In this document: in pieces, positions 19,601 through 29,461 of the stretch
How the letters are laid out: each line of letters begins with the position of its first letter
Position numbering within the stretch: the first letter of the stretch is position 1
Assembly (NCBI GenBank): GCA_039105265.1
Contig: JAPFFF010000003.1
Location: 5,642,001-5,706,000 of the forward strand
Length of the DNA stretch: 64,000 nt
Source: Tritrichomonas musculus
Taxonomy: Eukaryota; Parabasalia; Tritrichomonadida; Tritrichomonadidae
Direction: 5' to 3'
Made by a program: the position numbers and the translations under genes
The notes under the pieces: generated by a model
What the model was told of the DNA's origin: nothing
The model's input: the letters and a program-made list of their open reading frames with translations, nothing else
Database searches by the model: none

Positions 19601-20668
19601 TCAATGGTTAAGCAAAGATTGAACGTCAAAGAAAAAACAACAAGAGGTATATTTCTTTTCAAATGTATTTGACGCTATATATGGATCACTGTCTGTACTA
19701 TCCTTATCCTGAAGCTTATTATCTGCTAAACTGTAATTACCGGGAATTACATTCGAATCATTTTTAGAATTCTGATTTCTGTTAATAGGAAAAGTCTGAT
19801 TTGATGAAATCATCAAAGCATCAATAGATAGAGGCAATATGTCAGAAGATAACTGTACTTGTGGAATAATAGGCGAGCTCTGCATATTTGGTTGGGATTG
19901 TTGTTGAGAATTTTGAGATACTGTTTGAGGCGATTGGGAAGAAGGAGCTGAAAGCTGCTGCTGCTGTTGTTGTTGTTGTTGTTGCTGCTGCTGCTGATAA
20001 ATTTGTCTCTGGGTTGGTATTCTATGAACTTCGAAATTGGATGCAATGGCGTCTGGCATATTTGATAAAAAACACAAGGTGCATTGATCAGTAACGAGCC
20101 TAACACACCATTGGCGTATTGCAAAAAATTCTGGGTTAACACTTGGGAGTAACCTTGTAAATAAACAGGCGAGGTCATGAGACGGCCTCATAACGTCATA
20201 CCCGAGCCTTTGGAAACATCCATTCATACAACTTTTAGATCGATATAATATTTTTTTTAAGCGATCTGTATTAACAAGAATAAAGCCTCTACCAAATTCT
20301 ACCCCACAAACAATCCCGCGGAGAGAATCATTTGAATTCCCTTGTCTAACAAATCTATGTACTAAGGTAATGTGTTTAATAAACTCGGAGAGGCCACTAT
20401 GACGTCTTGCGCGTAAAACATCTGAAGAAATAGTTTCGATAAGAACTTTATATTGAGGCATTTCTTCAATGGGAAGAAGTTTTACAGTATCGCTATTAAT
20501 GCTGTTATTTAGATTGTTAAAAGTATTATGAGCAAAGAAATTATTATTCGGATTATTTGGGCATGGAATGGCGTTTGGAATGTTAGGTCCTGAATTCATT
20601 ATTGGAATATTGTTTGTAGAAACATTAACAGGAGGAAAGACGAACGATGACATAAATTTCGATATCAT
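19601..20668 (-). CDS. IBP39-like initiator-binding domain protein
   Basis: 355 residues. A Pro/Asn-rich N terminus is followed at about 85-195 by an initiator-binding domain: SLRGIVCGVEFGRGFILVNT, RLKKILYRSKSCMNGCFQRL, GYDVMRP and FFAIRQWCVRLV. In Trichomonas vaginalis IBP39 the equivalent winged-helix domain recognises the TCA initiator of most protein-coding genes (family knowledge), with the KSCxNGCFQxLGY segment a strong fingerprint. A CAG/CTG-coded polyGln run (about 223-237) follows, then a Ser/Gln/Asn-rich tail. The C-terminal pol II-CTD-binding domain of IBP39 is not evident, so this is more likely a paralogue or regulatory relative than IBP39 itself. Its own ATG is preceded by a TCATT motif. 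Confidence 0.8.
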   Translation of the reverse strand: MISKFMSSFVFPPVNVSTNNIPIMNSGPNIPNAIPCPNNPNNNFFAHNTFNNLNNSINSDTVKLLPIEEMPQYKVLIETISSDVLRARRHSGLSEFIKHITLVHRFVRQGNSNDSLRGIVCGVEFGRGFILVNTDRLKKILYRSKSCMNGCFQRLGYDVMRPSHDLACLFTRLLPSVNPEFFAIRQWCVRLVTDQCTLCFLSNMPDAIASNFEVHRIPTQRQIYQQQQQQQQQQQQQQLSAPSSQSPQTVSQNSQQQSQPNMQSSPIIPQVQLSSDILPLSIDALMISSNQTFPINRNQNSKNDSNVIPGNYSLADNKLQDKDSTDSDPYIASNTFEKKYTSCCFFFDVQSLLNH

Positions 20669-20677
20669 TATTTATAC

Positions 20678-20682
20678 AATGA
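20678..20682 (-). promoter_or_regulatory. Initiator-like TCATT before the IBP39-like gene
   Basis: The minus strand reads TCTCATTGTATAAATAATG. TCATT fits TCA(Py)(T/A) about 10 bases before the ATG. If functional, the gene could be read through the very element its family binds. Confidence 0.45.
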
Positions 20683-21101
20683 GAAACTGTTTAAAAAGTT
20701 TGATATATAATTTCAAAAGTTTTTTCGATATTTTTTTTTCCTTGATTTAATATTTCTGGTTTTATTTTTATAAATGATATTAAATAATATTAATTTAGAA
20801 AAAATAATTATCTTTTTTGAATAGAATCAAGAAAAATCATATTTCAAAGTAAAATTTTATTTTCACTATATAATTCATCAAAACGATAATTAATTGAATT
20901 TTTGATCGTGTAATTTATTAACAATAAATGCTTAATTGAAAAGAGTTATCAAAAAGATTTATTCAGACATTTTAATTTGAGTTCATTGTTAATCTGAAAA
21001 TATAGAAATATTTGAAATATTTACATTCAAATTTAACTTTTTGATAAAATATAGGTCTTCAATTGAAGATAAATTATTTGCTCGTTATAAATTTTTTTCA
21101 C

Positions 21102-21132
<31 letters not shown>

Positions 21133-21740
21133 AAGTTGTATCTTGCCATAAGCCATAAATTTACTCAAAAAATACTTGTAAAAATTAGAAAAATTTCATT
21201 TATTTTTTATAAATTCAAATACATCTTTGTCACTTTTGTTCGGCTATAATATCAGAAAAATTATTCATATCTTTTGTTTGAACTCTCAATTTTTCAATAC
21301 CATAAACCATGATCTATCAATTAAAACTTCTTTCAGAAATTACAGAAAATATTGTTTTTAAATGTTCTCATAGCTCAAAAGTAAAATTCATTATATTTTA
21401 CAAAAAAATTTTTGTGAAATTTATCATTTTTTTTGAATAAGTAATTCAAAAAAATTCAATATAATATCATTCTTTAACTATCCGTTGGTAACAACTTGTT
21501 ACTAACAAGCACTGTTTTGATGATTCATAATATTAAGTTATAACTTAATATTCACATAATTCATAAATATATTTACCAAAAATTATATTGAATAATTATT
21601 CAGAGCCAAGCTTTAATTACTCATAGCCAAATGTCAATGAATCAGTACCATTAGATAAAACTTCAAAATATTTAAAATTCAGAAATTTTGATTTACCTGA
21701 TTACAGATAAAAAAATATATTTTCGAATTTTGTATAATTT
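20683..21740. other. Intergenic with 29-base poly-A
   Basis: About 1 kb without a gene. It carries an A29 tract at 21102-21130 and otherwise AT-rich sequence with no repeat I can support. Confidence 0.5.
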
Positions 21741-23168
21741 TTACTTCTTTGTATATTTCTTTTGAGGTCTAACGTAATCCTTCCATATTCCTTTCTTTTC
21801 ATCTTGGGCAGCTCTTTGCAAACTACCAAATTCATCCATAATACTGTTTTCAAATTTAATTCCACCAACAAACTTTGCAAATCCACCTTCAACTAATTTC
21901 TCATTTAAAAGAGATCCATCAGGGAGACGAATGAAAACAATTAGTCGATCATATTTGTCACGGGGACCAGCGACTTTGTCAAATTCAACAGAAACAACTT
22001 TATTTGTATATTGATTTGTGAAATCAGTTGCTTCTTGTGCAAAATATTCAGGTGCTTTATCTGAATTTGAGTTTAAGTTTGGAGCATTAACACCAAGCAA
22101 TTTAATACGCTCTTTTTCTTTACAGCCTTCTGGAATTACATCTTCAAATTGAATCATTAAGGTCTCACCATCAACAGTTTTTGTTACGAGTACCGGGTAT
22201 TTTTTAGGAGAGAATTCTAACGGAACTTTTTGCTTCTTTACAAAGTCTTTCCAAATTCCTTTCTTTCCATCTTGTGCGCTTTCTTGAGCTTTTGCGAAAT
22301 CATCCATTACAGCAGGCTCAAACTTACAAGCACTATAGTAACGTCCATAGCCACCTTCAATTACTTTTCTATTTAAAAGAGAGCCATCTTGAAGTCGAAG
22401 GTATGCTAATAGTCTGTTGTATTTATCGCGTATTCCTGTAACTTTGTCAAATTCTATAAAAATAGTTTGGCCAGTAAATTGGTTAGTATAATCTGTGGCT
22501 TCTTGAGCATAAAAGTCAGGTCCTTTTTCTGGGTTGCTTTTATTCATTTCAGGGGTATTTACACCAATGAATCTAACACGTTCTATTTCATCGCATACAT
22601 CAGGAATAAGTTCTATAAACTTTATCATAGCTGTATCACCATCAATAGTTCTTTGAATCAAAGCTTTATATTTTCGTTGAACATATTCTAAAGGAACTTT
22701 TTGGGTTTTGTCATTTTTCCAAAGTCCTTTTTTCTTTGCTCTTGCTGCATCCTCAACTTTCTCAAAATCATCCATAACTTTTGGATTAAATTTAAATTGA
22801 GAATAATAGATTCCGCATCCTTCTTCAATTAATTTACGATTTAATAAGGTTCCGTTAGAAAGACGAATATATGCCAAAAGTCTATCATATTTATCTCTTA
22901 ACCCAGTGGTAGCATCAAATTCAATAAAAACTGTTTGCCCTGTGTATTGATTTGTGAAATCAGTGGCTTCTTGAGCATAAAAATCGGGCCCTTTTTTTGG
23001 ATCGCTTTTGTTCATTTCAGGTGTATTTACACCAATGAATCTAACGCGTTCAGTATCTTTGCAACCTTGTGGAATGTTTCCTTCAAATTTGATATAAGCA
23101 GTATCACCATCCACTGTTTTGGTGATTTTTGCCTTATACTTTTTTTGGGTTGTATCAATTGATGCCAT
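21741..23168 (-). CDS. Triple staphylococcal-nuclease-like (TNase) protein
   Basis: 475 residues starting MASIDTTQ; the GTG upstream is not needed. It consists of three tandem SNase domains of about 150 residues. Domains 1 and 2 keep the active-site set: TVDGDTA, RVRFIGVNTPE and RDKYDRLLAYI/RDKYNRLLAYL, matching the Asp, Arg, Glu and Arg positions of staphylococcal nuclease. Domain 3 has VDGET, IKLLGVNAPN and PRDKYDRLIVF, so its first Arg is Lys and its catalytic Glu is Asn; it is probably inactive and may bind rather than cut. No signal peptide and no Tudor domain, unlike Tudor-SN. Linkers KKGLWKNDK, KKGIWKDFVKKQ and KKGIWKDYVRPQ repeat almost exactly. Likely role: a Ca-dependent or RNA-directed nuclease in the cytosol (inference). 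Confidence 0.9.
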   Translation of the reverse strand: MASIDTTQKKYKAKITKTVDGDTAYIKFEGNIPQGCKDTERVRFIGVNTPEMNKSDPKKGPDFYAQEATDFTNQYTGQTVFIEFDATTGLRDKYDRLLAYIRLSNGTLLNRKLIEEGCGIYYSQFKFNPKVMDDFEKVEDAARAKKKGLWKNDKTQKVPLEYVQRKYKALIQRTIDGDTAMIKFIELIPDVCDEIERVRFIGVNTPEMNKSNPEKGPDFYAQEATDYTNQFTGQTIFIEFDKVTGIRDKYNRLLAYLRLQDGSLLNRKVIEGGYGRYYSACKFEPAVMDDFAKAQESAQDGKKGIWKDFVKKQKVPLEFSPKKYPVLVTKTVDGETLMIQFEDVIPEGCKEKERIKLLGVNAPNLNSNSDKAPEYFAQEATDFTNQYTNKVVSVEFDKVAGPRDKYDRLIVFIRLPDGSLLNEKLVEGGFAKFVGGIKFENSIMDEFGSLQRAAQDEKKGIWKDYVRPQKKYTKK

Positions 23169-23956
23169 TTGATAAAATATAACCACATATCATATCACAT
23201 CATAATATCGATAATTGAATAAAACACTTATTGCTATTGAAATGATGTTCGTGAAACGAAACTTATTATTTTCAAATTGACTTCATATTACAAAGAATTT
23301 ATAATAAAAATATTGATATATCATATGTAATGAGTAACTTGAAATGAAATAAATAGAGATTGTTTAAATATGAAAAGGTATAATTTTAAAATAAACAAAC
23401 TATTTTATTACTTTGAAAAAGTTGAATTTAATTTTGATTTTTTTGATGATCGCAATTCTATTTTATTTAATTTTTTGATGATGATAGAGTATTTCCATTA
23501 TATTGATATAATATACTAATTAATATTGTTATTTAGAATTAATTATATATTTATATTTATATTTGATTAATCAATTTAATATATATATACATAAATACAT
23601 AATAAAAATATTTCAGAAATTTCTACGATTATCTATTCAATTTTGAAAACATTCTTGATTATATCTGAAGGCTATCTTATAAGTAATCTTGATATAAAAC
23701 AAATCACAATAACTGAAACAAAATATTTGTAAACCTACAACAATTAATAGATTAATGCATAATAAAGCACAACATGCAATAAATAAAAAAAAAAAAAAAA
23801 AAAAAAAAAAGCTAATTTTTTGTTTTTTAAAAAAGCATATATTTTAGCAACATTAATCCAAAATATTAATTTCACTTTTCATTAATAAATATTTGGGTTG
23901 ATAATTATTTTTAATGGATAACTTCTTTTGAACATATGATTTTGCATATATGAATT
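23169..23956. other. Intergenic with 26-base poly-A
   Basis: About 790 bp of AT-rich DNA with an A26 tract at 23785-23810. No gene seen. Confidence 0.5.
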
Positions 23957-26635
23957 TTAATTATATTCCGATTCAAAACTATCATCATCATCTATATTTT
24001 TCTTCTTTTTATCTTTTACAGCATGAACTTTTCTCTTATTGCCACATTCATTATCATCTTCCAATTCACTACTACTTCCTTTATTTGCTGATCTTTGCGA
24101 TGTATGAGGTGGTAAAATTTTACCAATTAGAGATAAAATGATAGGTAGTAGAATTAATGAATATAAAATTCCAGCTACAATAGTTCCAAAGAAAGTTTTG
24201 AAGAAAATGACAAACATTGCGCTTTGGCAAAATGCAAGAGGGAAAACAGCCAAAAAAGTTGATAAAGCTCCAAGAAGGACAGCCAATCCAACTTCAGCTA
24301 TTGCGTCAAGAACAGCATTTTCATATCTTCCAGTTGGATTTAAATAAGCATGCATTACATGTGCGCTATAATCAACACTTAAACCGATAACAATAACTAA
24401 GTTTCCAGCACTAATTGTATTAACATCAACTCCCCACCAAGTTAAGAAATAGCCGAAAACAGCAACATCAATTGCAGCAACTATTATAGTTACTAATAAA
24501 CTTGCTAAAATATCTGCTAGAGTCAGTAAAATAATTGCAAATACAATAGCAATTGCAATCAGAAGATTTTGTAAAACTTGCTTTCCAATGTCTTCATATT
24601 GACCAGCAGTAATAAATTCATATGACCAAGGATATAACGAATCATCTTCAAGTTTCTTTCGAGAATCAACCATCATATCAACAATATCAAGACCATCTGA
24701 AAGTGGAACGTAAGAATATGAGCCTTTAACTGCTACCAATGATTTTCTGTCATCAGAAAGAATAATATCTGCTAAGTAACGTGAATTAGTTTCATTATCA
24801 TGAAAAGATATAATTTTTTCCATGAAATTGTCTGATGTAATACTAGAAGATGGACTATTTTTCTGTAAAAAAGCTTCATACCATGTTATACCTTGTGTAG
24901 GCGCAAAGAATTTAGCGGTTTTGAAATTGTCTCTAGCCTTCTCAAATTTTGCTCTTCCATCGGCAGTAGCAAGATCCATCGGCTTTGTATTTACTAGATA
25001 AATCTGTCCATTGATTTTACTAAAGACTGTTTCTTGAAGTTTATAATATGAGTCCAAGAAAGAATTCTTTGGTATCATTAAACGAATTGTGTAAGTTATT
25101 CTAAATTGAAGAGTAGCATAAATTGAAACACCAATCATTGCAAGTAATAAAATAAGCAAAATTATTTTTCCTGGAAGCGATAAAATCACTTTTCTGTAAA
25201 ACCAGATTGAATACTTTTCAAAAGCTTCAGTATTTGCGTGCAAATCTTGATTAAGATTATTTTCATCCTTTTCTTCAGTTTCTCCTTTGTCATTATTGCT
25301 ATCTTCTTCTTCATTTTCATTATTTTCTTCTTCTTGGTCATCATTTTTGGTCTTATTGTATTCATTTTTTGGATTTGAACTTTCTTCGTTCTTACTCACT
25401 TCTTTCTTTATTTTGTTGCAGAAAAACGGATCAGCACGGCCTTGATCTTTCCATTTGGTGTCAAAAGCTAAAAATGGACCAAAGAAGAAGTATGTAAGAA
25501 GATAATTCACAAAGAATGTAAGACTGGCAAATCCACCAAATGTAGCTAATGCAGGAATAGGAGTGATTGCGCCAACTGCAAATGCAACAATATTTGTTAG
25601 TGTTGAAATTGTAATTGTAGCACCTGAAGATCCAAAAGCATCAATAAACCTTTCTTCAGTTGTCGGCTTCATTGAAGAGTCCAAAAATCTTGTGAGAAGG
25701 AAAGCATTATCGGTAGCTATACCTAAAATAATGAAAGGAATAACAGAAACAGGTGGCGTGTAAGATATTCCACAGAATGAACCTAAACCAATTGCTCCTG
25801 CAAATGCAAGACCAGTTTCTGCAATTCCCATTAATGCGAGAAAAATACGAGTTTCACCACATCTCAGCTTCCCCAAAGTGAGCGAAATAAAAATAAAGCA
25901 AAGGGCGTATGAAATTCCTAAAAATTTAAGATCACCTGTAATACTTTTTTTAAGTTCACGACCTTGAGCACCTGCTGAATTAGGATAAAGACGAAAGCCC
26001 TCCATGTTTTTGAGTTTATCAAAATATGATTCGAAATCTTCAATGGCAGTAACATTATTTAAATTTTGGAAAAACATCATCCAAACATAACTTGAAGAAA
26101 CTGTTTTTGGATCAAATTCGCCTGTAAAAGAAGAAATGTTAACCATAATTGATTTATTTAAAGCTTCTTTGACAGCAGAGTCATCATGAAGAGCTTGTAA
26201 TAATTGTTTTCGATTCATCCAGACAAACAAAGGTGAATTAACAAAACATTGGCCCATCATTCTTTGACAAGTAGATGCAAAAGAAGGATGAGAAGCAATT
26301 TCTTCAAGAATATTAAAGATTTTAAGTAAATTTGCTTTTGTAAGTAAATCTTCACCAGGTTTTGTAACGTAAAGCGAATGCATCTTGATTTCTTGTCCAA
26401 AAATAGAAGTATATCTTTCATAGTCGACGAGTGATTGACTTCCTGATGGAATCCAGGTATCTTTAACATCAGAAACATAATCTCTTTTCATCCATCCGCA
26501 GCATAAAGCAATATCGACGATAAATGCTACAAGTAGCGTTTGCCAAGAATAGCGAAATACAAGATAGCCAATTTTAGAAAAAACGAATTCAAAGAAGTTT
26601 TCAATGGCGTTGGAAATTTTTACCATGCAATTCAT
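23957..26635 (-). CDS. Patched-related RND transporter with sterol-sensing domain
   Basis: 892 residues starting MNCMVKIS; the TTG six codons earlier is disregarded. Topology is that of Patched/NPC1/Dispatched proteins: a first transmembrane helix near 25-45, a large lumenal or extracellular loop, a five-helix sterol-sensing-like block (about 237-385, with VIPFIILGIATDNAFLLTRF), an acidic cytosolic linker (about 413-458), a second single helix near 480, a second loop, and a final five-helix bundle with VIVIGLSVDYSAHVMHAYLN. The G-x-x-x-D-N/D motifs in helices 4 and 10 are the proton-relay positions of RND transporters. Likely exports or redistributes lipid or sterol. Trichomonads scavenge sterols, so a lipid-handling role is plausible but inferred. 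Confidence 0.9.
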   Translation of the reverse strand: MNCMVKISNAIENFFEFVFSKIGYLVFRYSWQTLLVAFIVDIALCCGWMKRDYVSDVKDTWIPSGSQSLVDYERYTSIFGQEIKMHSLYVTKPGEDLLTKANLLKIFNILEEIASHPSFASTCQRMMGQCFVNSPLFVWMNRKQLLQALHDDSAVKEALNKSIMVNISSFTGEFDPKTVSSSYVWMMFFQNLNNVTAIEDFESYFDKLKNMEGFRLYPNSAGAQGRELKKSITGDLKFLGISYALCFIFISLTLGKLRCGETRIFLALMGIAETGLAFAGAIGLGSFCGISYTPPVSVIPFIILGIATDNAFLLTRFLDSSMKPTTEERFIDAFGSSGATITISTLTNIVAFAVGAITPIPALATFGGFASLTFFVNYLLTYFFFGPFLAFDTKWKDQGRADPFFCNKIKKEVSKNEESSNPKNEYNKTKNDDQEEENNENEEEDSNNDKGETEEKDENNLNQDLHANTEAFEKYSIWFYRKVILSLPGKIILLILLLAMIGVSIYATLQFRITYTIRLMIPKNSFLDSYYKLQETVFSKINGQIYLVNTKPMDLATADGRAKFEKARDNFKTAKFFAPTQGITWYEAFLQKNSPSSSITSDNFMEKIISFHDNETNSRYLADIILSDDRKSLVAVKGSYSYVPLSDGLDIVDMMVDSRKKLEDDSLYPWSYEFITAGQYEDIGKQVLQNLLIAIAIVFAIILLTLADILASLLVTIIVAAIDVAVFGYFLTWWGVDVNTISAGNLVIVIGLSVDYSAHVMHAYLNPTGRYENAVLDAIAEVGLAVLLGALSTFLAVFPLAFCQSAMFVIFFKTFFGTIVAGILYSLILLPIILSLIGKILPPHTSQRSANKGSSSELEDDNECGNKRKVHAVKDKKKKNIDDDDSFESEYN

Positions 26636-26641
26636 GGTTTT

Positions 26642-26646
26642 AGTGA
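26642..26646 (-). promoter_or_regulatory. Initiator-like TCACT before the Patched-related gene
   Basis: The minus strand reads GTCACTAAAACCATG. TCACT fits the trichomonad initiator just before the ATG chosen here, which also supports that ATG over the upstream TTG. Confidence 0.45.
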
Positions 26647-27232
26647 CTTTCAAGAAAGAAACAAAATTGTTTTTTTTTATTTTTATTGAAATTTAAAAAA
26701 AAACAAAAATTTGTTATTCTCTCTTAAATTAGTTTAATATCATACATATATTATATTAATTTTAATTTTATGTTATGTATATTATAATTAATTTTAATAA
26801 TAAATAAAAAAATCTTAATATTGATATAGATATCTAATTAAATAAAACTATCAACAGAATATATTTCTATAAACATTTGATTATCGATGATTTCAAAATT
26901 GAATTAATTCATTATAACAAAAGCTTATTTTGAACGAAATAAAAAAGAGATTTTTTTATTAATATAATATTAATAAAAGTATTACTTATTATAATAAAAT
27001 ATTTTAATGTTTTTTTTTTTATATTTGAACAGATTGATAGTTTTCACAATTTATTCATTCAATTACTTCATCAAATTTAATTTTTTCAGAGATATTCAAC
27101 ATGTCATTTGTTTACACTTTTTGTTTTATTATTAATGTATTGAAATATGTATTTTTTTTATGAATAAATATTTTTATTAAATACTGATATCTCAATTTTT
27201 TTAATTATTATTCATTTAAAACAGTTAATGGG
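26647..27232. other. Intergenic, nothing seen
   Basis: AT-rich upstream region of the Patched-related gene, with no gene and no clear repeat. Confidence 0.5.
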
Positions 27233-28303
27233 TGGTGCAACGATAAAAATACGTTACTCGTTTTTTGAAAATTTATGAATATCTCTTTTTCTATTTAATA
27301 TAATTAAATAAATTCCATATAGAACTCTTTATATTTTTAAATTAAATAATTTTAAACGATAATTCATTGAGCTATTCAAACTTTTTTGGAAATCATTTAA
27401 TGTGAAATATCATGAAATGATATTGATTTTCAGTAGTATAATGTATCATTTTATATTCAAATACATTTCCATTTTCTAATCATTTAGTTAAAAATAATTT
27501 TATCTTCAATGTGATTAAAAAAATTGCATTTTTTGGTTGTATGCCATATAGATTTAACTTTTCTGAAATATCAAACAAATTCTAAATAATATAAAGTATC
27601 AATACATATTTTTATTTATGTGATATATATGATTATATACTATAAAATAATCACATTTAATCGTGCGCAACTTTATTTCAAAATGAAATTTACATCAAAT
27701 ACCATTCAATATATATCTAATATTATTATGTAATATTTGGTTTTCATATCATATATAAGTTATAATTAATATATATTTGATTTTCATTTTAAATATGTTT
27801 ATAATAAATAAAATAAGCATAAATTAAAAAATTTTTTTGTACTTAACAGTTTTTGATAATAGTTTAGAAAAATTATTTCAAGCACCATTCTTAATTTATT
27901 GAATGATATTGTATAAATATAATTATTTTATTTCATTCAATTCTAAATTATTATATCTTATTAAAAATAACTTGTAATTGTTATTAAAAATATTATAATA
28001 TATATATGTATATAATTATAAATAAACATCATATTCAATATTAGTAGATTCTAATGTTAATATAAAAACATAAGAATTTAGTTACTCATATTTTCTGAGA
28101 AACAAAAATTGATAAGATTTTATTGAATTTTAAATTGAGAAAATTCTGAATAAGATTATTTTTTTCCTCATTCAATTTTAATATACATATATAGTTGCGC
28201 AACATTAATTTTGTAGTTCCGGACCTCATTTAACTCTTATAATATATATCATTATATTTAAATTATAAATATAAAACAAAAGTATTTTTTTATCGTTGCA
28301 CCA
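27233..28303. mobile_element. MITE-like element with about 20-bp inverted ends
   Basis: The left end begins TGGTGCAACGATAAAAATAC. The right end, read on the opposite strand, begins TGGTGCAACGATAAAAAAAT; the two differ only in A-run length. The 1.07 kb between is AT-rich and non-coding. Flanks start GTTAAT on the left and GTTATA on the right, so no exact target duplication can be shown. Probably a non-autonomous DNA transposon of undetermined superfamily. Confidence 0.5.
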
Positions 28304-29192
28304 GTTATAATTGTAATTTTAGTCAAAAAGTTATGTTAATAGAAATTTCAAACTTTTTGACCTAAATGCTTTAATTTCAGAGTAAAATTATAAGTTTGCC
28401 ATTTTTATCCGTTTTTGATAGATATTGTAAGGGGTACCCGATTTACCCTTTTTCGATCGGGTCAAAAAAATTAGGTATATTTTGACTAGGGGTCGCAAAT
28501 TACCTCCTACCCAAAGAGGTTTTTGACCCGAAATTTTTAAAATTCATTTATCTCAAAATATGGAATAAATATTTATATTAAAAAAGGTTTATTAAAAAAT
28601 TTACAAGCTTTTTAATCCTTTATAATAAAAAAGTTTTTATTTAATCCTTTATTATAATTAATTCTCAAATGTGATATACCAATAAACTGAGTTAAAATGT
28701 AAAAATATATTTTATAATAATATAAATGTGATTTATAATATATATAATAAATACATTATCATTAATATGAGGATATTACTAATATATTATCAAAAAAAAA
28801 GTATTTGTTAATAAAAATAATATATTTTCAAAATTCTGATATTATCAAAATAATTTTTTCAAAAACTATCATTTAATTCAATTTTAAATTCAAAATTTTT
28901 ATTTAGAAAAAATAATAATTTCTTGAATATCAATAATATAATTTATTAAAAATTATTATTATATTTCAAAGCTACATATAAGTAGTGTACCTTTCAAATC
29001 TAACTTTTTGAAACAAGGCGTCACTTTTTATGGATAGAAAGCGGTTATTTTAATCGATAAACTCTCAAATAATTGAAATAAATGTCGATAACGAACATTT
29101 TTTGGATATTTTATATAATCATAAAATATTTAGCATTTTTGATTGTTCTTACATATAGTTAAAGAATATTCTCTTATTGCGAAATTAATTGA
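28304..29192. other. AT-rich stretch with short palindromes
   Basis: No gene. It includes an 11-bp inverted repeat (GTCAAAAAGTT, from 28322) and the GC-richer palindromic block listed next. Confidence 0.5.
28457..28531. repeat. Inverted repeat TCGGGTCAAAAA with 51-base loop
   Basis: Twelve bases at 28457-28468 are exactly inverted at 28520-28531. The enclosed stretch is markedly richer in G and C than its surroundings. It may be a tiny inverted-repeat element or a structured RNA; nothing else supports either. Confidence 0.5.
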
Positions 29193-29350
29193 ATTTCATT
29201 TATCAATTTAAACATTTTATGCAACGTTCTCAAGACTCAATCCTACGCAAATTACTCAAAAACGGACAGAGAATTTTCACAATTTCCAATAGTATTAAAA
29301 GAAGATTTACCAAGATGTGGAGGATTACTTTTAGAATTTTTAAAAATTGA
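29193..29350 (+). pseudogene. MULE-type transposase gene, segment 1 of 3
   Basis: A frame open from 29193 reads SYANYSKTDREFSQFPIVLK and ends LLLEFLKIE at the point where Polinton-like element 1 is inserted. The next segment continues in frame if one copy of the 5-bp target duplication is counted. The N-terminal part of the transposase is not visible; upstream is a stop. It is the start of the surviving 3' part of a DNA-transposon gene. Confidence 0.55.
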
Positions 29351-29417
29351 AGTAGTATACGTTAGGCTGTGCGCCCTTAACGGTCGCCCAGACCTAACTG
29401 CGCCGATGATTTCACTA
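29351..29417 (+). repeat. Element 1 left terminal inverted repeat (67 bp)
   Basis: Starts AGTAGTATACGTTAGGC and can fold on itself: GTTAGG near its start pairs with CCTAAC further in, giving a hairpin-capable terminus. Matches the right copy with one mismatch. Confidence 0.95.
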
Positions 29418-29461
29418 GGGATAGGTTTAAACAAAAAAAAATAAATAGAATTAGCTAACAT

